Part shown: one piece after another, positions 30,261 to 43,600 of the stretch
How the letters are laid out: each line of letters begins with the position of its first letter
Position numbering within the stretch: the stretch's first letter is position 1
Assembly (NCBI GenBank): GCA_036924285.1
Contig: JAYKYS010000012.1
Coordinates: 7,502,001 to 7,566,000, forward strand
DNA: 64,000 bases
Direction of reading: 5' to 3'
Source: Asterella californica
Lineage: Eukaryota > Streptophyta > Marchantiopsida > Marchantiales > Aytoniaceae
Notes under the pieces: model-generated
Told to the model about the DNA's origin: nothing
Database searches by the model: none
What the model saw: the letters and a program-made list of their open reading frames with translations, nothing else
Program-made: the position numbers and the translations under genes

Positions 30261-33200
30261 TGAAACTTATAATGAACTCTACCACTTGATGCAGCGAGAG
30301 TGGAGATTAGAAAGTTGTGTAAAAAGTCCATTTTTTATCTTATGAATATTTTTTGAGTAATAGTGTGTAACTTCAAAATTTGACTTTCATACAGAAGTCG
30401 ATCCACGAACGACACCGCGATCGTCAAACAATCTCAAGAGATTGTACCTTTGACATACAGTAATGGACAGGCTCTCCCAGTAAAACTAGAATAACTATTG
30501 AAAAACTATTCAGTTCTGACGAATTCTTAACACTCACGAGACTACGAGAACAGTACTCAGCTAGTTACTTGTAATGTATGGCAAAGCATATTCAATGGGA
30601 GTTTTTATGATCCATGGCAGTTACTCAGTTATCAAATCTAACATCAGTTAATAAAGTATTTCATTTTATTAAAGAATATTCTGTTTCATAGTCATTATCA
30701 AGTTATAATTTACTCTTTTATTCTGTTTTTTCCATCACTCACTTCAGTCAATACACTGGGGGTGTCAAACCTTGAGGTTTCGGGTGATCTGTATATTTCC
30801 AAAATAAAGTTATGGAGTTCAGTCGTAGAAACTCTGTAGGTACGTAAGGAGGTAACTGTGACCCTCCGATGGATTCTCGTGACATCCTGTCGTTCTTACA
30901 CACCAAACATTATGACACGTATAACCAGATCTATTAGTTTAATAAATAAATAAATATCAATCAATGAATCAATAATACATAAATACAAAAGTTTAATACC
31001 TCTCTTCATCACAAAAAAAGTTCCAATCTCTTGATCACAATCTGGATAGACAAGGGACACCCTCGCGGGAAGGTTTGAGAAACACCCTTGTATTCTCATG
31101 GCGTTTCCATAGAATCAGCATCTTCTGTGCAAACCTAGTCGTGTAATCTGTCAGCTCAAGCCATCGCTAAAGTACAGGGTTGCGTTTTCCCATAAGAGAG
31201 TTTCTTCTCGAGATTCGACCGGCTAACTGTATCTCTTTCTTCGTGGCGTCGGCCTCTTAGCTTTCGGTCTCCATCGCCTTATGACGGCAACACAAAACAA
31301 TGAGTAGGCGTGGGCGGTCTACACCATGCTGGTTTTCGTAGACGGTGGACGAGAAAATAGCCCACCACTAACAATCGTTGGTCATTTCACGGCAAGTCCA
31401 ATAATCTATGCCGCTGCGTTCGAGGCTGACAGTGAGGGACAAACACAGCGGGTTTGAATTCGATGTGATAAGTCTCCCTCCATAGCTAGCGCCCCTTTCC
31501 CTCCACGGAAGGGACACGTTCGATTTTTCCCAACAGTTCTCCCTCCAGGAGTCACCTTCACCCGAGAAAGATGAGTGAGGTGAATGAAGTCCGAGCGCCA
31601 CATGAACTCGCCTCTCAACCTGAGAAATTAACGTCTTGCTCTCATTGGCTGACAACGTGCGAACGTCTCGAGATTCTCAGTGCCGAAGCCTTTTGATCTG
31701 TCCTCAGATCAAAAGGCTAATGAAGCCAGGTGGGGCTTAAGACAGATTCCAAGTGTTTCCTTCTGGATTCTGGTCTGAAGAAAATATAGACATGGAAATA
31801 TTTTCTTTCCATCCAAAGTAATTTGGCCGAACGATTGTCACCGGTGCATATACAAAAAAGATATACATGCAAAGCGGAGGTTTAGAAAATAAACGGACAA
31901 GCAGATTCGCGAATCAAAATACAAATGATGAATAGTGCAGCAGCTGCGGGGCGTTGAGGACTCGTTTATAAATTCTTCAACCACGTTTTTCTTTGACGGT
32001 TGATTATTTATGTATTATCACAAAATTTTTCTACCTTGCGTGCTGGATGAATTCTTGAGAAATTTTACTTTGTTATTGTTTTATAATATTTCGTATATAT
32101 TAAATAAATATTATATATTAAGTAAATAATTAATAATTAAAATATTTTATAAAAATTATCTGTTATTCCATACCTAGAAACACGCGGAGAGCAAAAGATA
32201 AACTATAAGTCTTGACTGGACTGCATTAATACCTAACCCGCCTGTATGCCTCCTCCATGGAGGTGAAAATATACGTGCGAAGTCTGCTGCTTCTTCCGGT
32301 CCTTATCGACATGGTTGAATGATTCCTTCTGCTGCTTCAAGTTCTGTAGCGCAATATATTAAATACCTTGAAAGTTTTCCTTCTGATTGCTAGCGTCGTC
32401 TGCTTTCGCATCGTCCCGTTAAAAACTAAAAACTCCTTTCCCAGTATTTCCTCCACTTCATCACTCAGGACGTCTTCTTCAGTTTTCTGCTCAGTCGGAT
32501 CGGATTGATGCACTTTTCTCACAAAATTTTACTTGACCGAACCCATAATACGTTTTTCGGAGTTGACCCCAACCTCCTTAAGATGGCATAACTTGATCGC
32601 AGCCTGACTGGCAACTGCAGGTTCGGCAGGTTTACCCCATGTGAAGTACGCCCAATGATAGGAGAAGGCGAATTAATAACATCGGATTTAAGTGAACTTT
32701 ATAGAGGAGTATAGAAATAATACTCGTCTTGATTGTTTATCAAGATTGTACTCAGGTATGTTTACACTGGGAGCGGGAACATTAGAATCTACTATGCTTG
32801 ACCTCCCATCCAACCTTCCATTTCGAACTCTTTTTGGCACTTGACCGTGATCAAGCAAATCATTCAGTCTGCATAACTCGTGGATCTTTTTACGGGATGT
32901 CCCCTATTAACCTGCCTCCTTTGCGAGCGCTACATACTTTCTTCAAAATACAGAGATTAGTTCCACTGATCAAAAGCTTGGTCTCTCGCGGTGTACTACT
33001 CTGCAGATTGGTACAGCATGAAGTCTTCATGTTCATTCCAAGACAACAGAAGAGGCACAATAACAACTACATAGTAGACAGCTTCTAGAGCTAGGCAAGG
33101 CACTTGAGTGAGGAGAATAATTGGACAAATACATATCGGTGGAACATACTTCTCAGTATATCATATTTTAAGGTACAAGAATAATCTACAGGGGATTCTT

Positions 33201-34049
33201 GAAGATTCCTGCCGGCTTTGAGCACCGAAATGGCGTGCAGACACTCTTTACTGAGGTAGTACCACTTTCACAGGAGAAGTGGGCATCTAGCAACAATTTG
33301 ACATACAGAATGTCATCGTTTAGAACTAGCTGTGCGTTCTCCACTTATGCTAACACTTCAACCACAGATGTACTTCTAGGTTGGTACACCAATGTGACTG
33401 GGAGGTTGTATACAACCGTGTTTACATGGTAGCAATCTTCAAATGAGCTGCATAATTAAGCCCTGATTCTCTTGCGAGAAGTCTCCTGTAGCGAGAAATT
33501 CTGCTCTGTCCCGGTGGATGCATCTACCTGACGAACTCAACCTTTATGACACAATGTGACAGGAGTCAGCACTTCCGCTTTGAAGAAAGTTGATTTAACA
33601 TAACTGCTTAGTCCTTGATCTTCCAGGTGATCCAACACTTATCAGCATGTCAGCGTCAGAAACTAAAACGTGTGGGTAAGGGAGACTGAACTCACACTTA
33701 CAGCGCCACTAGGATGCGTTACTTGACGAGCTCCACAAGGGGCAGGAGGATGTCGAGGTGTCAACAGGCCACCGCCTTCAAGGACTTCCAAATAGGAGAG
33801 TTCCTGAAAATTTCAAACAATCTCGGTGGTTACAGCCTAACATTCAAGGTTCTCTTCGCCTAACACTGAAGCAGGATATTATTCAAGATTAGCCTAAATA
33901 AAACTCAATTCTTTTCCAGTGACAACTGCCCAGATTTACCTGCAATGCAACACAAGAAGAGCTGATAGACCACAAGTAACTTGGTCCCGCTGAAGAGTTC
34001 TACTCGTTCAGTACAACCTGATTTCACCAGCCTGATGGTCCCGGGAATG
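30261..34049. other. intergenic DNA downstream of DEK1, no gene seen
   Basis: No convincing coding region on either strand. An AT-only patch lies at about 32085-32160 and a perfect 14-bp hairpin at 31687-31718. The part next to 34049 must include the DEK1 3' untranslated region. I could not identify a clear AATAAA on the minus strand close to the stop. Confidence 0.55.
31687..31718. repeat. perfect 14-bp hairpin
   Basis: AGCCTTTTGATCTG (31687-31700), loop TCCT, and the exact reverse complement at 31705-31718. No T run follows on either strand, so it does not look like a terminator. Confidence 0.85.
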
Positions 34050-34688
34050 TCACAGTGGTTCAAGAGTGATAGCAGCCTTGGTGAAAACCGAGAGTAAAAA
34101 TTGGCATTCTTGTCCGGGAGCAAAAGTGGTAGGTACAATGGTGTAGCCATCAGGATCAGGGTCCAAAACTATCTCACAAGGAATTTCCCTTGTATTAATA
34201 TAGTCTGTACCTGTTACTGCTTCGTGCATGTATATATTTGGACCCGATCGCCTTCCCCTAGTCTTTATTATCCTCATGCCAATGAAGAACAGGGAAGAAT
34301 CACCTCCTGACTGATAATTTCTAAAACCCGGACGAATATCTGAAGAAAATCGAACACCCTGCACAGTAAAGTCACAAAAAGATAGTAAGACATCGAAAAC
34401 TATCGGTTCGAGTAAACTTATCTGAAAAGAACAGCTGAAGGGTATTCATACCTGAGTAAGTGTGACAAAAACATGAATGGGCAGTCGCGCATCTGGACCG
34501 ACAGCCTTGATATGGAACTGAGGATTGTGGTGCCAGGTATCATAGTCTTGGCAACCACCAGCCGTGGAGCTCCGCCACTGACCACGGACCGAATACCTCA
34601 TTTCGGGAGGATATATTCGACAAACATATAGTGAACGAAAATGAAGTTGGAAATCTTGCCATGACATCCAAAAGACACCGTCCTCGGC
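34050..34688 (-). other. DEK1: DEK1 exons 29-30: calpain C2-like domain
   Basis: Residues 2010-2190. W-M-S-W-Q-D-F begins exon 29; P-G-F-R-N-Y-Q-S, G-T-D-Y-I-N-T-R-E and L-D-P-D-P-D-G-Y-T-I-V-P lie in exon 30, ending at TGA 34052-34050. This domain supports protease activity in the family. Confidence 0.9.
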
Positions 34689-37600
34689 CTATAATCAATC
34701 ATAGGCAAAAGTGATGAAATTAAATACACGACTTCCACATCCATGACTCCGCTTAAAGGTCCAAACGAGTACACTATATCTCCAATCATTCACCTACTCT
34801 GGACAATGATAGGCTACCATGTCACCGACTCACTGAAATTACTAGTTACAACATGACCAGACACTCTGTTTCCAGAACTACCAACTTTAACCCGTGTTAC
34901 TAAGGAAGCTTTTGACTGAGAACCGTATCCTGAACGGTACGGTACCTGAGGTGTGTACTTCAACTTGTGCTTCATACGATCCGTCCACTCTGATGATAAA
35001 TCAGACCAAGGACCATTCCACTCCACATCATTTGCCCAAGGGTTTCTAATTTGCACCAACTTATGTCCATCAACCTCGCGAACCTGCCGGTCAGGTACCA
35101 ACATTCAGGACGAAGGTGAGAACCACCTTACCGATTCAACAAACCAGTAACCGGCTCCATTTTCTCAAAACTTCTCACAAAGAACACATACCTGCAACAA
35201 AGCATAAGCATGGCCCTGCACAATGCCGCTGGATGAAACATGTGTGTCTGAGCCGGAAGGGCTGCCGGCCCCAAGAAGAAAACCTTCCTGCTTGAACCGT
35301 AAGATCTGTGACCATAACCTACCGCTAGCAAGGTCTAACTGACTCTGTGGACCGTTCAAGTCTATCTCCTCTCCTGCACCACCTGTCAGGTCCACAAGTG
35401 CATCTTGAACTAGTCCACCTTCCAAGGCTTCATACGAGCCATGCAGCTTCGCATAAGCCTTTTCCAGAATGGATACCCAGAGCTCGTTACGCTTTCTGCT
35501 TTTAGCAAATGCTGGCTTTCCACGGCCCTCGCAAGGAATCCAATCATCCACCACGACTGGCACCCACTCACCCTGAGAAAATGGGATATGGTATTTACAT
35601 GAATAGAAGGTACGAAAGATTGGCTTAAACTATTTTCCTGGAAAACTTCAACGAGTGTCACAGTACCAGTTTCGGTACGCATGAAAGATAAAAGCGATAA
35701 AACAGAAGCAGGAACCCTTGGTCAGGATGAGACCTGGATGCAGAACCGCACGGTATAGATTCCCTCCTCGTTGAATTCAGGGGTAACGATTACATCGGAA
35801 ATCTTCGAGGCCTCAGTCAATACGGCCACCGCACTCAAAAACCAGCAGTCACCCAATCGACCCTATAATGCCACACAGAATGGAGCCTTCCCGTTTGTCA
35901 GAAGACTGAACGTACAGATTTATTCCTTGCAATGCACAAGCGATCACAAATGTCAACTTATAACTTGTCACAGAGCACCCTAGAGCTGTGACTTATCTAA
36001 GGAAGTCCATGAGTGAAAGGTATTCAGATCGAATAAATAAGAGACAACGTTATCTGACCATTTTACCTGACAAACATCGGATGAGTTTGCAGGCCCTGCA
36101 AATAAGCAGGGTCGGGAGATTGGACTTGAGTCCTTAAGTGCTGCACCCGTTCGCAGCCACTCGGTAACAGCCTGTGATACTTGGTGATCACCAATATGTT
36201 ATAAATCTGGACACTGGAAGCTCCATGCATAGAACATGTAAAACCACATACATTTACCGCTAGGAGTCCATGACTGCAAGAACGTTGTAAAACGATATAT
36301 CATAACAGAGTTGTCAACAAGACGTAAAACTCGTCGGCAGATCAGGAAAAAGATGTATAACAAATCTCATCACACACACCTGAAACTTCGGCACGGGATG
36401 TTCGGGATCGACATATAATGACTGATTGGAGGGCGGAAACTCCTGATCCGTAAAGTGCGTTTCTCCACGTGCAGCCAAAGCTTCCTTCACAGCTAGTTCT
36501 ACAGCTCTCATTCTCTGAGTCACCTCTTCTTGCGTTTCCATTTTTGGTCTCCTCAATCTTCTTGAGAAGTAATCCATATCCAGGGCTAGAGATTCCTTCT
36601 CAGCTTTTCTCTTCCGTGCATTTGTGGGTTGCTCATCCCAATATGTCTCCATAGTTTCTCTGTCATCTAAGTCCAGATCTGCCGCATCATAGCTCCAATC
36701 CTCTAGCTGCAACACCATCACAAATGTGATACTTCTTGATTAAAACTAAGAGAGGGAAGAAAAGCTTCGGGGACAGGGGAAATGCAACCTTATAACTCTT
36801 GTTTGTCAGGCCAACGCTGTCGAAGCCTTTGAAAGACGGAATGAAAATAGAAGCAAAATTTCGGTAAACCCAGCAAATATTTATGTTTATCAGTATGAAC
36901 ACTTGACGACTTTACGGCAGATACTTACTGGTGATTCAACAGGTGACCTCCAACCATCATCTGGAAGATCGTGCTCGTTGTACTCCTCCTGACTGATACT
37001 GGTGCTGTTATGAACTGAAATAATTTCCTCGTCTGATAACAGTCTCCCCCACAAGAAAACGTCCATCACATGCATCCTTGAGTCGGCTCCTTCGCTATCA
37101 GACCTTCCAAAAGCGTCTAGATCCATGGGTGGCCTGATACCAACCCAAATCTCAGTTCCCTCTTCCCATATGCAGTCCTCAGCCGACTGTTGCAACCCAC
37201 TCAAAGATCCAAAGTTTGCAAAGCCATCATATAGCCCATCAAGGTATGCTGCAGCCTCTCCAATATCTGCATCCAAAGTTACGGTTACAGTGTGCCATCT
37301 GCAAAGAGACAGGCAATACGTGAGGGAAAAAGGATTTATTCCCCAAATGTGAAGCTCATCGAGAAGGTAACGAGAGTTGCGCACATGGAACAGTAAGGAC
37401 TTCAAACATTGCGAAACGAACTTTGTCCAACATAAAGGAACCATGAGGGGAAGGAAGCGAATCGATACTCTCAGGACAACAAAGTATCACGCTGACACTC
37501 AGCCTGGACACTTTTCCCTCCTGAGGTTAACTGAATCCAAATCTTTTGTATCCTGCCAAAAAGGTCAGAAAAAGGGATGGAAAGCATATCACACCTGCCA

Positions 37601-40600
37601 TCAGCGAGGCATGTATTGCCAATATTCCACTCCCTCGCTGAAGTAGTTTGTCCTGCACCCTTAACCACCAGCCTAAGTCCAACTTGCCCTGCTTCTAGAC
37701 CCTGCTCTGCTCCAGCAATCAAAATCTCCCAGCAGATTAACTGTCGAGCTTCTGATCCAAGCAAGCAGATCGGACCCGACTCAGGCTGGACGAGAACAGC
37801 TGCAGAGAACGTGACCTTGCGGCTTCCACAAAGAGAACCGTCAAGAACTCCGCAAGGTCGTGGTCCCGAACGTGGCTCATCATCAATAATACACTGAGCT
37901 CCCGGAACACCAGTCTGCAAATGGTTTTACGAGAAATATATGAGTAAAATACTAGAAATAGGCAGACGAAGACAAATCGTTCGCCAGCTTGAAAGCTCAC
38001 GTCAGGTCGCCTGCGCAAACTTTTGCCCAACACATATGTCGCTCTATGCGGTTCGCAGCGCATGCAAGAACCGCTCAGACACACCAAAGGTAACGTTAAG
38101 GTAACCTGTAAATTCCAAACCCAGAGAACTATAGCAAGAAGAGAGATCGGTGAATTTCCGCTAAAATTGAGATTATTTTTAGCGATACTCTTTTAACCGG
38201 GGATTAAGATGTTGGGGATGCGTAGCGATGGGCAAGTTTCCAGGAACAGGACCACCTCGCATGACAAACAATTGTGATAAATTCTAAGAGACGACATGTC
38301 CACTGTGTAAGCGGAGTGTAAGTGAAACATGCTAAGACCCAACACTCTGAGCCGCTCATCCTTCCCACACTATCCAGTCTAGATGTTCTACATAACATGG
38401 CAGAAAATCTGAGAGCAGATAATGAACAGGGAGAAATGTACTCATTAAGAACTGCATGCCGTAGCCTTTCGACAACAGAACTAAAACCGCAGACCAGAGA
38501 ACTAAGGATGGGAGAGAAGTATAGACGAGAACGAATATCCGCTAAGATCATCCACTCTTTTACCGAAAGAGTGTGCTCGGGGTTAAGGATGTTAGGAACT
38601 TGTAGAAAGGTTTAATGAAAAGAAGACCTCCCCAGAGTTCTTGTTTTGTTTTGTTTTGTTCTTATCATGTCCCCAAACATTCTCTACGGAGCAGCTTCGA
38701 GCTTACCTCCAGTGCCCGTCGAGCTCTTTGCGCCACCAAGATACGACGCGCAATATTCGTAACCTGCTCCGCAGTTTTGCTGTCGTCAAACAAGACATCT
38801 CCGCCGACAGCGCGAACAGCAGCTGCCATTGCGGCTGCCTCTTTGCTCCCAACATCTGGAACAGATGAGATAACCGACGCCTCAATTTCTCGCCGCCTTC
38901 TCTCTTCTTTCTCCAACAAAGCTTTTCTCCTTTCTTTGCCTTTATCCTCTTCTTCTCTTCGTTGCTGCATTAATTCCTCTTCCATCTCTTTTTCTCGCAT
39001 GTAACTACCGGAAACGGCACGAAACGAAGCGCGAATATCAGAACGTAACATAATGTGACAAAGCTGGAAAGAAGCAAGCTTAGTCAACTACGATGTAATG
39101 GTTGTAATTTGCATATAAGTTCTTTTAGGACTGCTTCAGGGTCTTACTCTTCTTGGACCATCTCAAATCTCTTCCTGTCTTCCGGAGTCCACTTGTTTAT
39201 CTCCTTGGCGCTTAAATCTGAAAAGCCAATACTGTTCAAAAAGTTTCGCAGCCGTACTTCGTCCTGTACAAACGCAACATTATATAAATCAGCTGATAGC
39301 ACGCGCTTAAGTTCACATTTAGCGCTCCATACGCATAACTCAAGGTGAAAGAGTTCACATTAAGCATTTAAAGCGTTTTCAACATAAGAATTTCTGGATT
39401 TTATCAATGCTTGGCATCTTGAATATGTAAAAAGCTGGTGCAGACGGTAACGTGCAGTCATTTGAAACATTTTACAACAGTTCCCCTGGAGCGAAGAGAT
39501 AAATACTGTACCTGTACGCGTTCTGCACGTGCTGCAAGTCCAAGAACAAGAAGCAAATAGCCACCAAACTTGTCCCACATGTACACCCATTCGGTATCAA
39601 TTGCTTCCTCGAGAGCCAAGATTCTTGCGTGTGCGCACAGCTTCCTCCGATAAGCCACATCTGCGGTGGAGTCATGGCGTATGAACGCCGCCCCAGCTCT
39701 ACAAGGGTAGAGACCAGCTGCGTACTCCTCATTCCGCAGTCGCTCTCGCAGCTTCAAAACGTCAGCTCGTGGGAGCACGAAATTACCGGCTTTGTCGCGA
39801 GCAACAGAAGCGTCCCCGACCAGCAGGGCAGCTGAGCTAGCCGATCTTTGTGGGGCGGAATATGTTCCCGACAGTGCGTTTCTTGTCTGTGAATACAGAC
39901 GGAGGTCAAGACACCGAAAGTAGCTTAGTGTAAGTGGTGAACCAAGTAGCCTAAGATCCTCGAGAATGTGCTCAATAGATACCTCGACAGGATCTACAAC
40001 AACCTTGAACCTAAAACATACTGTGAGTGGTCCACTGCTAAGCACAAGTTTTACCTTAGTGGAAGAGCGAGCAATGGCTTGTACGACCGTATCCTTCCTC
40101 ACAAAATGTAGTGCATCCTCCATGGTCTGTGAAATTCCAACCATTAAGCGGCGAACTGTGAGAAACGTAATAACCGTTACGAGAACTATATCCAAAAACT
40201 TAGTTACAGACTTGACAATAATCTGGTGGCGTCGTCTTTGTTGCGGGACACACACTGCGATTGTTTGAACGGATAAACATAATGTCCGGTAGATGAAGAC
40301 TGTACCTTCAAAGACATCTGAGGCCTGGAGACAGCAAACCCGAAGGCTACAACCAAGGTGACTGCAGAAACAGCAGCCCCTGCAAACGGTGGATAAATTT
40401 CCAAACTTGCTACAACCCCCCATCCGGCTGTTCCAAGAGCGATTCCGTAGAGCACGAGGAAAGATCCACTGCAATTCACCAAGCCAGAAAGTAAGTCCCA
40501 AAGTTGAACAAGCCACGCTTTCCCCAGCTAGCATGAAACGGAAACATGCAGCTTCGAAGATGGAGCAAGCAGTGTAACTATTTCCTGGCAGGCGGCGAAG

Positions 40601-43600
40601 CTGCAAATGGGGCTGATTTATTTCCAACTGTGACCGCAATACTTTGAGTTCCTCCTCACCTGACATTCTTGGCGCAGTCTGCATGTGCATCATAGATATA
40701 CACCGGAAGGACACGAGGAGAGTAAACTACCACTGGGGGTGATAACAACACCTGCAGCACAGAAACATTCCCATCGTGCAACTCAGAAAAAGAATTTACC
40801 CCGTGCTGCCGCTACAGTCTTGTGGAAACATGGGTCAGCGAACATGACTCACTTACAGACTTAACATCACGAAACCTGCATTTCTATATCACCTAGACGC
40901 CCTGTAAAGCATTCTAGAATAGTTGTCTCCACAACTATTTGCAGATGCCGTGAATTCAGTGGCCAATAACAAATTATGTCAACACTTACTTTCGTGGTTA
41001 CTATATTCTCATCTTTTTCAGATGATATTAACACAACCTCGAAACACTTCTACACTCGAAATCAATCTAAACCTCTCGTGACGCGAAAAGCAGAGTAACG
41101 GTACTTGCCGTCAAAGATCTGCCTGCCAGTAGGAACAAGAAAGCGAAGTAACCAACGGAAGCTCCCACGAAAGGCTGGTCTGTTGCAGAAGAGAAACGGT
41201 GCATCAGTGCCTAAAACAGGTGACTGAGAAGTACCATGGCAGATATACATGTTCCATCATACAGATTTCTAGTATATCCATCTGTTCTTGTATACATTTC
41301 TTGTGAAAATACAGAGGCATACTGCCAGCTCCTTGGATGTGGCTTATACTACAGGAACAATATCACACAACACTGCTGCCTTAAGCCTCCTGAAACTTGC
41401 AAGGCCTTTCCTAAATATCATGAAGTGAATAATCCTAACCTGCAAGAAGTCCTACAGCGAAAGCTGCAAGGGCCAACACGAGCATTGCGAGAGACACCAG
41501 CAACATCTCTACTCGCGTTAGGTAGAAATTGTGTGAAGCCCAATGATGGATTACACCGATCGTCAGAACCACCAAGAGAAGGAAGAGAAGGAATGCCACT
41601 CCGATCTGTAGAAACAACAAAATGCCGACGTAACCGTTAATAACGATCGCTCTGGGCTCGTAACCTCCTCATTCCCGCAGTTGTTAAGTACCTCACTCAG
41701 GTGGAAATGATCAGCAAGAAAACTTCTTAACAAAAACATAGATTTATGATCCGCCCGGGAGAATGGCAGCTCAGCTAAGGAGCAAGAACCACGCTGAAGG
41801 ACAGAGGTAACACCCAGTAGAATAACCCAGTGAAGTACATAGAAAGTACCGGAAAAGAAACGTAGCTTGTGTGCTATCTTGGAGCGTCAATGAGGGGACT
41901 GACCAATGGGAGTGTGAAGTGCGGCGCACATTCCCTCAGATGGTGCCCCTAGATATGGAAGTGCAAAGTCGATATAAAAAGAAATGGATATATGTCGTCT
42001 ATGTCGTCTATGTGGGTAGAGCAGCGCAATGCCAGAACTACCCACATACAGTTGAGGTAACCCGTGAATACTGAACCCAGAGAGAAATATATACTAACGA
42101 GAATAGAGGAGCTACAAAGGTATTCGATATTAACCCACCATCCAAGGGTTGATGATGGCGATGACAGCTGATATAGCTCCCAGTGATAAGGTGAGTCCAA
42201 CTCCAACACAAGCATAAACTCCTCGTGAAAGTTGCCAACTCTCATCTTTCCTGCACAATTTTAGAGTTACGGTCCGTCCATCTTACACACAGTGGTTTGC
42301 TGGGAAAGATCATCATTCCTTTTGCCCTCTAGAAAGTAAAGAGAATCCATCACTTTAAACGATTATGACACTTGTTTCACGCCTGAGCTAGGATTCAACC
42401 CTACTCAAATTCAGAAAAGCTTGATTATGGCCTTTTCCTGATTTTCCATTTCCTTAGGTCCTCCTCGTGTTCGTTATCGGGGACTCTTGGATACAATTTA
42501 CGGGGCAACGACTCCCTATATACGGATATGCACGGACGGCTAGGACTACCTACCATTTGTAAAGACCACACCCGAGTGAAAAAACCGCTGGAATGCACAC
42601 CAGCGGTAACAAGGCAGCAAGAAAGTCCGCCTTAGTTGGCATCTTATCCTCGTGTGAATGTACGATGGCTACGTAGGAGCCCCCACAAAACGTCACAAGA
42701 ACAACTGCAGACATAAGCAGTTAACAGTTAGTGAAAGAAGACGGCGAATCCATTTGTTCCACTAAACAATGTAACCATCTTTCGGAGCGCTGAGAGATCA
42801 CAAAGAGTCCACGAACCAGCTCCGTGAAGAGTATCTCACCTATAAAGACTGCCACACAAACTGAAGAGGATAAAGTAAGTCTGTAAGTGGCAAACCAGGA
42901 AACTGCTGGTAAAAACCCGGTCAAGATTAAGACTAAAGCCGATGCAATTGCACATCCCAAATACAAGGATGACGTGTACGGAGATTCCAACTTGTCTTGT
43001 TTTCCGTTCCATCCAGAGTAGCTCAGTTCATCTAATGGCTTGAAGGAAATAATTCCTCCGAGTGCAATTACTGACGCGAGACAAACAACGACCGCCAGAG
43101 TCATCACAATATTCTGCACCAACAGTGTGTACTGTCAAGATTAGACTCATACGCCAGGAACTTTGGACTTTCTTAGGAACGTGGATAAGCTTCGGCCAGC
43201 TAGCGCAATGGATCTAGACCCAGCACTTCAACAAACTGAACACGTCTGTACTATACATCCCCAGTCCTTCACTCGTACTCATATGCTGGATGGTATAATA
43301 GTCAGAGGAAACTTTATAACAGAAAGAAGAAACAACTGTGCATCACTCAGACAGGGGCTCCAGGTCAACATTCATATTCACCTCTTTATGCCCGAAAAAG
43401 CCAACACTTGAAGTATATTGCAGTCCATCAGGCTGCGTTTCTTGTACAGGAGGTCCATGAAACCTAAACCCGTTTCTAACCCAAAGCGGAATTGCCACAG
43501 AGAGAGATGCCACAATAAGTGGCGCCGCTAAAGCAAGACCAAGAATTATGGATGATTTGCTGCATAAGTCCAAAGGAAGATTGAGTCAGTAGGAGAACAG

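Noticed and set aside
31368..31655. Overlapping minus-strand ORFs of 70 and 95 codons
   Set aside because: Different frames over the same GC-richer patch, no domain, no start context; not called.
39458..40714. 418-codon minus-strand ORF
   Set aside because: It is a read-through of DEK1 exons 18 and 19 with adjoining introns, and runs out of frame through exons 16-17; only the exon parts match DEK1.
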